A program made the translations under genes and the position numbers. The notes beneath the pieces were generated by a model. The model searched no databases, was not told where the DNA came from, and was given only the letters and a program-made list of their open reading frames with translations. A stretch of 9,429 nucleotides of DNA from JAMCXS01 sp964459065 (GTDB lineage Bacteria; Acidobacteriota; Terriglobia; UBA7540). The DNA is taken from assembly GCA_964459065.1 (NCBI GenBank), contig CAYWMN010000140.1, positions 1 through 9,429 of the forward strand. Reading direction: 5' to 3'. Position 1 is the first letter of the stretch. Each line of letters opens with the position of its first letter. This document shows positions 1 to 6,386 of this stretch, piece after piece.

Positions 1-513
1 CTCGGCCTCATCCCCGCCGCGCAAAAGCTCCTGGGCGAGGTGCTCAGCATGCCTTCGGGGCGGGAGATCGACGACGAGGAACCGCTGGCGGACGTTGCAG
101 CGCTGGTTGAAGGCGCCAGGAAGGTGACGCTGCTGGTAGCCGGAAGCGCTGTCCAGAAATACCTTCAGCAGCTTGCCGAAGAGCAGGAAGTGGTGGGCGT
201 TCTCAGCAATCTGGTGATGGAAGTCTACGCCATGGAAAGCGCTCTGTTGCGCACGCGGAAGAAGATCAGCAAGACTTCGCTCGAAGCCTGTGCCCGGGAA
301 GCCGATGTCACACGCGTGTGCGCCTTTGAGGCTGCCGACCAGATGGAAATTGAAGCGCGGCGGGCGCTGGCCAGAATCGCCGAGGGCGATACACTGCGCG
401 CGCAGCTTGCGATCCTGCGCCGGCTGCTTCGCCGCACGCCGCCGGATCTTATCGGGTTAAAGCGGCAGGTGGCCAACCGCGCCCTCGAACTGGGCCATTA
501 CCCCTTCGCTTAG
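1..513 (+). CDS. Acyl-CoA dehydrogenase, C-terminal part (5' end outside window)
   Basis: The frame is open from base 1 with no stop until 511-513, so this is the 3' end (170 residues) of a longer gene. It opens with LGLIPAAQKLLGEVL, which resembles the stretch following the catalytic acyl-CoA dehydrogenase domain in VLCAD/ACAD9-like enzymes (typically '...GMLLKRALKGELPLIPAAQKL'). A helical tail follows that includes VMEVYAMESALLRTRK, the kind of second helical domain found in that subfamily. Family members carry out FAD-dependent alpha,beta-dehydrogenation of acyl-CoA thioesters in fatty-acid beta-oxidation. The FAD and substrate residues lie upstream and cannot be checked. A GTG at 40 could be read as a start, but it has no convincing ribosome binding site and the frame extends upstream of it, so it is treated as internal. 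The gene converges on the ACT gene with a 26-bp gap. Confidence 0.75.
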   Translation, partial: LGLIPAAQKLLGEVLSMPSGREIDDEEPLADVAALVEGARKVTLLVAGSAVQKYLQQLAEEQEVVGVLSNLVMEVYAMESALLRTRKKISKTSLEACAREADVTRVCAFEAADQMEIEARRALARIAEGDTLRAQLAILRRLLRRTPPDLIGLKRQVANRALELGHYPFA

Positions 514-539
514 ATTCGGGAACAAAAATCTTTCTGCCG

Positions 540-935
540 CTAAAGGTCTTTCAGCGCCTTGCCGGCCCCGGCAAGATCGGAAACCGCCATAATCAGATCG
601 GCCTTTTTCCCGCCTTTAGTAACGGAAGCGTAGGCATAGTCGATGTTGATGTGCGCTTTTGCCAGGCGCTCGCCTACTTCCGCGAGTTTGCCGGGCTTAT
701 CAGGGAGCGTGAGCCGCAGAACATCCTCTTCCGTTACCCGGAAATCCAGGCTGCGGAGCACTTTCTTGGCCTTGGCGGGACTGCTGACATGCATCCGGAT
801 GGGGCTTTCTCCTCCCGTGCCGTAAGCCGTGAAGGCCGTAATGTCGATCCTGGCTTTGGCGAGAGCCCTGCTGATCTTTGCAAGCTGTCCGGGGGTGCTT
901 TCAACCCATACTGAGACTTGTTTTGTCTTGCCCAT
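540..935 (-). CDS. Tandem ACT-domain protein
   Basis: This 131-residue cytoplasmic protein consists of two ACT modules and nothing else. The first is at about residues 5-65 (VSVWVESTPGQLAKI, then RIDITAF) and the second at about 72-131 (LRLTLPDKPGKLAEV, then HINIDYAYAS). Each repeats the beta-alpha-beta core with a PGxL ligand loop. Stand-alone tandem ACT proteins of this size bind small ligands, usually amino acids, and are often mislabelled as acetolactate synthase subunits. No catalytic domain is visible here. The ATG at 933-935 is chosen because AGAGGGAG (941-948) sits 5 nt upstream; a GTG at 939-941 in the same frame overlaps that Shine-Dalgarno and is less likely. It is divergent from the ribokinase gene and convergent with the acyl-CoA dehydrogenase, so it is probably monocistronic. 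The ligand is unknown. Confidence 0.85.
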   Translation of the reverse strand: MGKTKQVSVWVESTPGQLAKISRALAKARIDITAFTAYGTGGESPIRMHVSSPAKAKKVLRSLDFRVTEEDVLRLTLPDKPGKLAEVGERLAKAHINIDYAYASVTKGGKKADLIMAVSDLAGAGKALKDL

Positions 936-969
936 ACGCACTCCCTCTTGAGAAACTCTTGATGGCCTG

Positions 970-998
970 AGAATACGCTAAAAGGCCGGACGAGTAAA
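970..998 (-). promoter_or_regulatory. Candidate sigma70-type promoter for the ACT gene
   Basis: On the minus strand TTTACT (998-993) and TATTCT (975-970) are separated by exactly 17 bp, each matching 4 of 6 consensus positions. Transcription would start near 963, giving a leader of about 28 nt before the ATG at 935. The spacing and position are good, but the match is moderate and was found by eye. Confidence 0.4.
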
Positions 999-1000
999 GC

Positions 1001-1043
1001 TGGCGCCAGGGGCAGGTCGTAAGGCCTTTGCGGCCTGGCGCCA
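1001..1043. repeat. 10-bp inverted repeat between ACT and ribokinase genes
   Basis: TGGCGCCAGG (1001-1010) is perfectly complementary to CCTGGCGCCA (1034-1043), with a 23-nt middle that contains the palindrome AAGGCCTT (1021-1028). The core TGGCGCCA is itself a palindrome, so it is also a direct repeat with 35-bp spacing. It lies in the divergent intergenic region, 43 bp before the ribokinase start, where an operator or a leader hairpin would be expected. No T tract follows, so it does not look like a terminator. Function is not known. Confidence 0.45.
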
Positions 1044-1086
1044 CCGGCCGGCGAGGCCGATCCGTTCAAGAGTTAAGGAGCAAACC

Positions 1087-2022
1087 GTGAAACAAATCGA
1101 GGACATTCGAGTGGTGGTGGCGGGGAGCAACAATTTCGATATTGTTGTGAATGCCGAGCGGACTCCCAAAGAAGGAGAAAATCTGCTGGCGTCGAATCTG
1201 AAGTTCTTTCCAGGAGGCAAAGGCGCCAACCAGGCCGTTGCCGTCGCGCGCCTGGGAGCCAGAGTCTCCCTGATCAGCGCCGTGGGCAGCGACTTTATTG
1301 GAGACTTTCTGCTCCGCAACCTTGAAACGGCCGGCATTGAAACGGGCTGGATCAGGCGCGATCCGGACCGCTCCACCGGTTGCGCTTTTATCGCCATTTA
1401 CCCGAGCGGCAACAACTCCATTGTGGTTGATCCGGGAGCGAATTTTACTCTTCAGCCGGCTGACGTTGAAAAAACGCAAGACGCTATCGCCGCGGCCGAC
1501 GCCGTTCTCACGGTACTGGAGATTCCTCCGGAAACCGTTGAAGCCACGCTGCGCGCGGGCCGCAAGGCCGGCAAACTGACCGTCCTGGACGCCGGGCCGG
1601 CGCGAAGGTGCTCGCTGGAGATCCTGAAGCTGGCGGATATTGTTTCGCCCAATGAGTCGGAACTTGAAGCCCTGACCGGACAGCCGGTTGAGGGCCGCGA
1701 AGCCATCCGCAAAGCTGCGGAAAAACTTCTCAGCCTGGGCGTGCGCACGGTGGTGGTGAAGATGGGCAGCGACGGAGCGATGCTGGTCGATTCCGGAGGC
1801 GCCAAACACTTCCCGGCTTACAGGATCGCAGCCGTCGATCCCACCGCCGCCGGAGACGCCTTCAGCGCGGCGCTGACGGTAAAACTTGCCGCAGGCGTGG
1901 GCATGGATGAGGCCATCCGCTACGCCAACGCCGCCGGCGCCCTGGCCGTTACCAAGCTTGGCGCAATGCCCTCGCTGCCCACCTGGAATGAAATTGAGGC
2001 CTTCATCTCACAAGCGAACTGA
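1087..2022 (+). CDS. rbsK: Ribokinase-like PfkB-family sugar kinase
   Basis: This 311-residue cytoplasmic kinase is of normal ribokinase length and would transfer the ATP gamma-phosphate to a sugar hydroxyl, ribose to ribose 5-phosphate if it is a true ribokinase. Visible marks are the sugar-binding PfkB signature FPGGKGANQAVAVARLGA (41-58), the NESE motif (189-192) linked to Mg/phosphate handling, VVVKMGSDGA (222-231) in the nucleotide site, and the second PfkB signature DPTAAGDAFSAAL (251-263) with catalytic base Asp257. The usual DTTGAGD reads DPTAAGD here, a common variant. The start is a GTG; AAGGAG at 1075-1080 with a 6-nt spacer makes it convincing. The gene ends 8 bp from the convergent DUF4380 gene, leaving no room for a terminator. 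Its place next to the xylB cluster suggests pentose use, but other PfkB substrates (deoxyribose, fructose, nucleosides) are not excluded. Confidence 0.85.
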   Translation: MKQIEDIRVVVAGSNNFDIVVNAERTPKEGENLLASNLKFFPGGKGANQAVAVARLGARVSLISAVGSDFIGDFLLRNLETAGIETGWIRRDPDRSTGCAFIAIYPSGNNSIVVDPGANFTLQPADVEKTQDAIAAADAVLTVLEIPPETVEATLRAGRKAGKLTVLDAGPARRCSLEILKLADIVSPNESELEALTGQPVEGREAIRKAAEKLLSLGVRTVVVKMGSDGAMLVDSGGAKHFPAYRIAAVDPTAAGDAFSAALTVKLAAGVGMDEAIRYANAAGALAVTKLGAMPSLPTWNEIEAFISQAN

Positions 2023-2030
2023 ACCGGCCG

Positions 2031-3500
2031 TCAGCGCCCGGAAGAAATTTGCCGCAAGCCCGGTTGAAGGATCACGTTGCCCAGAAACCCACAGTTGCGG
2101 CCCTGGGCATCCATCACCCGCAGGCTCACCCGGAAGGCTTTGGCGGGTAGCGGCACGGATTGATCCAGGCGCACAATTTTCCGCGGGTCCACCGGCTGCA
2201 GGGTTTTTCGGGCAAGCTCCTGGCCCACGGGGCCGTAAAAGACCGCCTCAAGGCTGCCGGGAACGAAAACTCCAAACACTCCTTTTAAGGCGATCTGATC
2301 GCCCGACACCCTGGCGGAAAACGGCTGGCTGATCACACCGGCCCAGACCGCGTTGCGGATGGGATTGGGTGAGCGCGTGGGAGCCCAATGGACCGTGAAT
2401 TCGTACTGCTGGCCCGGATCGAGCGTTGCGTAAGGACTGATGACCTCGGTTTCAAGAAAATAAGGCGTCTCGGCCGGATTATTCGTCAACGTCTGGAAGA
2501 ACGATCCCCGGGAAATGGTGCCGGGGCCATCGTTCCAGGATTCCACGGAGGCGTCGTCTGGATAAGGTTTATTGGGAAAATACTTGAAGGTCTCCAGCAG
2601 CGAAATGTTCTTCTGCCCGTTCTCCACCGCGTACCAGCCGGCGCTTGAATCGGCGGCAACCTTCCCCACCTGATAGCGGTAATGGACGCGCAGCATCTTG
2701 CCGTTATCAATGGCCTGATAACTGGGATTGCGGACGTCGCCGTAGGGATTGTAAAAGCCGCGGCGAAACCGGCTGTGGGGATTGATCGGCACGTAGACGT
2801 AAAGATCGGGATTGGGCTTGGAAGGATCGTGAAGGTCCGAAGCGTCATTCTGGATCAGGTGCCAGATGCCCCAGCGAATCCGGCGCCGGCTGATGTTGCG
2901 CATCACCTGATCCACCTGAACGCGCGTGGTTCCCGCGTAGACGTGAAAGGTGCGAACAAACTGCACGCCGGTCCGGGGATCGGGCGGGCTGGTCACTCGG
3001 ACCGCAACCTCCTGGGGAGTCTGCTTCACGATTTTCGACTGGAAGCGGCTGCCGTCGAGGATGTAGTAAGGGATGCTGGGCCATTCAGCATCGTTCATCC
3101 AGCCTTCGGGCGCCGGCCACACTTTGTCGCCGCCGTAGTTGGCCCAGCCGGATTTCAGGTTGTTTTGGCTTTCGGGCAAAACCTTGCCGGCCAGTTCCGG
3201 ATTCACGAAAAAGTAGCTCTGGCCGCCCAACTGCAATTGGATGGCGCGGCCTCCGATTTCCGGCGCAATGTAAAGCTTGATGATCCCGTTCGTCAAAAGA
3301 TAAACCTTCCATCCTTTGTACTCGGTCCTCTCAAGCCTTGCTGCGTAAGACGGCGCGGGAGCCGCCATCGCCGGGGTGGCGGAAAACAGCGCAGGTCCAG
3401 CGGCCGCGGCCGATGCGCCCTTCGCTCCGCTCGAAAAGTTAGGAACCGAGAAGAGCGAAAGTAAAATCAGGACTCCGGAAACACGGGCAAATCTCTTCAT
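2031..3500 (-). CDS. Exported DUF4380-type protein (predicted galactose-mutarotase-like fold)
   Basis: This 489-residue protein has a signal peptide: basic MKRFAR, then hydrophobic VSGVLILLSLFSVP, then an Ala/Ser/Gly/Pro-rich stretch to about residue 50 where cleavage is plausible (for example after AMA, 44-46). No lipobox cysteine is seen. The mature part starts with a beta-rich module (WKVYLLTNGIIKLYIAPEIGGRAIQLQL, 64-91), followed by NYGGDKVWPAPEGW (121-134), a motif I associate with DUF4380 proteins, whose fold relates to aldose 1-epimerases. A further beta-rich segment at about 385-489 may be a separate C-terminal domain. Biochemical function is unknown; carbohydrate recognition or anomer handling is inferred from fold and context. 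ATG at 3500 is preceded by GAGGT with a 6-nt spacer. It lies 29 bp downstream of the exported epimerase gene, so co-transcription is likely, and is the last gene of the cluster. Confidence 0.7.
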   Translation of the reverse strand: MKRFARVSGVLILLSLFSVPNFSSGAKGASAAAAGPALFSATPAMAAPAPSYAARLERTEYKGWKVYLLTNGIIKLYIAPEIGGRAIQLQLGGQSYFFVNPELAGKVLPESQNNLKSGWANYGGDKVWPAPEGWMNDAEWPSIPYYILDGSRFQSKIVKQTPQEVAVRVTSPPDPRTGVQFVRTFHVYAGTTRVQVDQVMRNISRRRIRWGIWHLIQNDASDLHDPSKPNPDLYVYVPINPHSRFRRGFYNPYGDVRNPSYQAIDNGKMLRVHYRYQVGKVAADSSAGWYAVENGQKNISLLETFKYFPNKPYPDDASVESWNDGPGTISRGSFFQTLTNNPAETPYFLETEVISPYATLDPGQQYEFTVHWAPTRSPNPIRNAVWAGVISQPFSARVSGDQIALKGVFGVFVPGSLEAVFYGPVGQELARKTLQPVDPRKIVRLDQSVPLPAKAFRVSLRVMDAQGRNCGFLGNVILQPGLRQISSGR

Positions 3501-3529
3501 GGAATGACCTCAGTTCTATGGCTGGGAAT

Positions 3530-4609
3530 TCAGTACCCACTGGGAACAACCCAGAAGTGCGCGGTATAGGTTTTCCCCGGCCCCAGCACGGTCAGGCCCG
3601 GGTATTTCCCTTCGTGGTTCAGGTTAAAAGCGTTGGTAATTTCCGTGAGGGGCTCCAGGCAGATCAGGGTTTTGGACGGGGGCGACCAGACGTGGCCAAA
3701 GTTGAATCCTTTGCCGAAAACCAGCTCCACCTTCTCAGTTTTTCCCTGCACCCAATAGCGGCCCAGGCCCTGCGAGTTCCGCACAAGGTCAGAGAAGCTG
3801 TCATCAAAAAATCTCTTGCCCAGGGTGAACCGCTGGGCGTGCGGGAGGAAATCATCCGTCGGTTCGGTTTCGCCCGTCGGAATCAAGGCCTTGTAGTTAT
3901 TCACCTTCCAATGCTTTCGGGCCTGGATGGAAACCGTCCAATCCTCGCGCGGGCCGTCCGGCCGGAAGAAAGGATGATATCCAACAAAAACCGGCAGGGC
4001 GCTTTTGCCCACGTTGATCACGCGCGTGGTGTTTTCAAGCTTGCCGTCTTTCAGCCGGTAAGTAATCTCGTAGACCTGCGCAAAAGGAAACTGCTCCATC
4101 AGCCCGGGATACTTGTAATACTCCAGGCGCGAGGTGATGTAGGCTCCGGTAGCTTCAGAAGCTCCCTGCCGGATCACTTTCCAGTGAGGGTTGAACTCCA
4201 CCGTGCCGTGGATCGGATAGTTGTAGGGCGGCGTGGTCAGAAAATTTCCCAGCGATCCATTCAGCAGATATTTCTTGTTCTGAAAATAATAATAGTCATG
4301 GTCGATGCGGTCGGCCCAGGGAGCCAACATCGGGATGCCACAGTCGATTCCGCGGTTTCGCGCATAAGTCTTGAGCGAGGTGGCGGGAATCAGGATGTTG
4401 TTGCGGCCCTGTTTGAATTGGTAAACAAAGTTGCCGATTCCGGGCACGATGCCCACGTCCATCTTGCGCCCCGCGTCCCGCAGATGGTAGGTGACGTACC
4501 CATCCACATCCTTTTTGACGACGGAGTAATTGGCAGCGGCAAGGGTTGCGGGGATTAAAAATAGAAGAAGAGCGATGGTAAAAATTCCGATACGCTGACC
4601 GAACCTCAT
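3530..4609 (-). CDS. Exported aldose 1-epimerase (GalM-like mutarotase)
   Basis: The 359-residue protein carries a signal peptide (IFTIALLLFLIPATLAAA, cleavage probably after about residue 26), placing it outside the cytoplasm, unlike classical GalM. It should interconvert alpha and beta anomers of an aldose. Family marks are PWADRI with Arg101, IHG with His134, GYHPFF with His212, and CLEPLTEITNAFNL with Glu319/Glu323 as candidates for the catalytic base. Together these match the two-histidine plus glutamate active-site pattern of aldose 1-epimerases. ATG at 4609 follows AAGGA (4620-4616) with a 6-nt spacer. The gene lies 90 bp downstream of xylB and 29 bp upstream of the DUF4380 gene. Substrate is unknown; since it sits with xylB, a pentose or hexose released outside the cell is the natural guess. 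It could also be a related glucose-6-phosphate 1-epimerase-like protein, but export argues against a phosphorylated substrate. Confidence 0.85.
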   Translation of the reverse strand: MRFGQRIGIFTIALLLFLIPATLAAANYSVVKKDVDGYVTYHLRDAGRKMDVGIVPGIGNFVYQFKQGRNNILIPATSLKTYARNRGIDCGIPMLAPWADRIDHDYYYFQNKKYLLNGSLGNFLTTPPYNYPIHGTVEFNPHWKVIRQGASEATGAYITSRLEYYKYPGLMEQFPFAQVYEITYRLKDGKLENTTRVINVGKSALPVFVGYHPFFRPDGPREDWTVSIQARKHWKVNNYKALIPTGETEPTDDFLPHAQRFTLGKRFFDDSFSDLVRNSQGLGRYWVQGKTEKVELVFGKGFNFGHVWSPPSKTLICLEPLTEITNAFNLNHEGKYPGLTVLGPGKTYTAHFWVVPSGY

Positions 4610-4648
4610 AGGAAGTCCTTTCTCAAACGAATTTTCAAAGGCTGCCGT

Positions 4649-4695
4649 GCCCGGAAGCTTCGCCGGAGCGGCGCACCGCTGAGGCGATGCCGGGC
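4649..4695 (-). other. Stem-loop between xylB and the epimerase gene
   Basis: A multi-step hairpin fills much of the 90-bp gap. GCCCGG (4649-4654) pairs with CCGGGC (4690-4695), TCGCC (4660-4664) with GGCGA (4683-4687), and AGCGG (4667-4671) with CCGCT (4676-4680) around a CGCA loop. On the transcribed minus strand no run of U follows, so it is more likely an mRNA-processing or stability element, or a partial attenuator, than an intrinsic terminator. Confidence 0.4.
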
Positions 4696-4699
4696 GATC

Positions 4700-6244
4700 T
4701 TAGGACGGGGCGTCGGCGGCCAGTTCTGAAAGGCGGTGAGCCATCTCACGGACGGCGGGATAAAGGCTTCGGTAAACCTCATAAAGACGGTCGTAGACGC
4801 TTCGGTTTGACAGCCGCGGATAGAGGCACTCGCGAATCTGGATCGCCTGGCGGGCCGATTCCTCGACCGAAGCGTAGGTCCTGGCCCCCACGCCGGCCAG
4901 CAGGGCGGCGCCAAAAGCCGAACCCTCCGACGTCTTCAGAGTCACCAGTTCCTTGTCGTATATATCCGCCTGGATCTGCCGCCAGAGGAAGCTGCGCGAG
5001 CCGCCGCCGGAAGCCCGAATCTGCTCCACGGGAATTTCAAGTTCTTTAAAGATTTCAAGCGAGTCGCGCAGGCTGAAGGCGACGCCTTCCAAAATCGCCC
5101 GGATCAAGTGGCTGCGGGTATGCGCCGCCGTCAATCCGAACCACATTCCCCGTGCCTCCGGGTCCAGGTGAGGCGTTCGCTCTCCCATCAGGTAAGGCAG
5201 AAACAACAGCCCGTTGCATCCGGCGGGAGCCTTGGCGGCTTCATTCATAATCAGGTCATACGTGTCGACATCCGTGAGGCCCGCATACCAGTTTTCCGTC
5301 ATGCCAAAGTGGTCTTTGAACCAGCGCAGCGAAAGGCCGGCGCCCTGGGTAACGCCCATCACGTGCCACTTGCCGGGAACGGCGTGGCAAAAAGTGTGGA
5401 TGCGGCCGCCGGGATCAAGCTTGGGATCGCCCGTGTAGGCAAACATCACGCCGGAGCTTCCCAGCGTGGCGGAAGTGAGACCGGACAGCACAATGCCATT
5501 GCCGACGGCGCTCGCGGCCTGGTCTCCGGCACCGCCCACCACGGGCGTTCCGGCAACCAGCCCCGTCAGCAGGGCGGCTTCCCGCGTCAATTTTCCGGTG
5601 ATCTCAGGCGATTCGTAGGCCCGCGGAAGCAGGCTGGAATCAAGGTCCAGGGCCGAGAGCATTTCCTTCGACCAGCGGCGATGGGTGACGTCAAACAACA
5701 GCGTTCCGGAGGCGTCCGAGACGTCGGTGGCAAACTCGCCGGTCAACCGGTAGCGAACGAAATCCTTGGGAAGCAGAAAGTGCGCGGCGCGGTCAAAAAC
5801 CGCCGGCTCGTGGTCGCGAATCCAGAGAAGTTTGGGAGCGGAAAAGCCCGTCAGCGCAGGATTGGAAACCAGCCGGATCAGCCGCTTGGAGCCCACCTGC
5901 GACGTGATCCAGTCGCACTGCGCCTGGCTGCGCTGGTCACACCAGATCAGCGAGGGCCGCAGCACGGCATTCGCACGATCCAGCAGCACCACGCCGTGCA
6001 TCTGGCCGGATAGCCCCACGGCGGCGATGTCCGATCCCTTCAGGCCCGCCTCGCTCAACGCTCCCTGCACCGCCAGCGTGGTGGCCTCCCACCAGTCCTC
6101 GGGGTCCTGCTCGGCCCAACCGGGCTTGGCCATCAGCATGGGCGGATGGTCGCCCGTTGCAGCGCCAACCACGTGCCCGTCCGGGCGCACAATCACCGCT
6201 CGCGTGCCCGTCGTTCCAACGTCAATTCCCATTAAGTAAGACAT
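4700..6244 (-). CDS. xylB: Xylulokinase (FGGY carbohydrate kinase family)
   Basis: This 514-residue protein is of normal FGGY-kinase length and would phosphorylate D-xylulose to D-xylulose 5-phosphate in the cytoplasm, feeding the pentose phosphate pathway. The N-terminal ATPase-fold motif MGIDVGTTGTRAV (5-17) is followed by GLSGQMHGVVLLD (77-89), whose MHG is typical of xylulokinases. CDQR (102-105) stands in the substrate loop, GGAGDQAASAVG (237-248) holds the expected catalytic Asp241, and GGGSRSFLWRQIQAD (413-427) with GSAFGAALLA (441-450) forms the C-terminal nucleotide lobe. The ATG at 6244 is preceded by GGGAA (6253-6249), a moderate ribosome binding site; the next Met (residue 5) has none. 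The upstream 142-bp gap contains a long inverted repeat. There is no xylA in the window. Another ketose, such as L-xylulose or D-ribulose, remains possible. Confidence 0.9.
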   Translation of the reverse strand: MSYLMGIDVGTTGTRAVIVRPDGHVVGAATGDHPPMLMAKPGWAEQDPEDWWEATTLAVQGALSEAGLKGSDIAAVGLSGQMHGVVLLDRANAVLRPSLIWCDQRSQAQCDWITSQVGSKRLIRLVSNPALTGFSAPKLLWIRDHEPAVFDRAAHFLLPKDFVRYRLTGEFATDVSDASGTLLFDVTHRRWSKEMLSALDLDSSLLPRAYESPEITGKLTREAALLTGLVAGTPVVGGAGDQAASAVGNGIVLSGLTSATLGSSGVMFAYTGDPKLDPGGRIHTFCHAVPGKWHVMGVTQGAGLSLRWFKDHFGMTENWYAGLTDVDTYDLIMNEAAKAPAGCNGLLFLPYLMGERTPHLDPEARGMWFGLTAAHTRSHLIRAILEGVAFSLRDSLEIFKELEIPVEQIRASGGGSRSFLWRQIQADIYDKELVTLKTSEGSAFGAALLAGVGARTYASVEESARQAIQIRECLYPRLSNRSVYDRLYEVYRSLYPAVREMAHRLSELAADAPS

Positions 6245-6268
6245 GCTATTCCCGTGTTGAAAATCAGA

Positions 6269-6381
6269 AGTCCGAAGCCGGAATTCAGATCCGCCTTTGA
6301 ATACGCGTGCAGAAGGCGACTCGCTTCAAGCGGGAGCCACTTTGCCGCTCGATCGAACGTCCACCATTCTGGCTTCGGACT
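6269..6381. repeat. 113-bp long inverted repeat upstream of xylB
   Basis: The 16-nt arms at 6269-6284 (AGTCCGAAGCCGGAAT) and 6366-6381 (ATTCTGGCTTCGGACT) are complementary at every position, counting one G-U wobble (6280 with 6370). They enclose 81 nt that include the small palindrome CGCTTCAAGCG. The right arm starts 6 bp after the dehydrogenase stop and the left arm ends about 25 bp before the xylB start, so the element occupies nearly the whole gap. It has no coding content. It could be a dispersed intergenic repeat (REP- or MITE-like) or an mRNA hairpin that sets dehydrogenase and xylB levels separately. No second copy occurs in this window. Confidence 0.6.
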
Positions 6382-6386
6382 CCTTC

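Noticed and set aside
2020..2033. Bidirectional terminator between the convergent ribokinase and DUF4380 genes
   Set aside because: Only 8 bp separate the stop codons and no hairpin with a T tract was found there.
3518..4558. A 346-codon open frame on the plus strand opposite the exported epimerase gene
   Set aside because: The minus strand encodes a recognisable epimerase with catalytic motifs; the plus-strand frame has no family motif and is a GC-rich antisense shadow.
5108..6013. A 301-codon open frame on the plus strand opposite xylB
   Set aside because: It lies entirely inside xylB, and its translation is rich in Arg, Gly and Gln with no recognisable fold, as expected of an antisense shadow.
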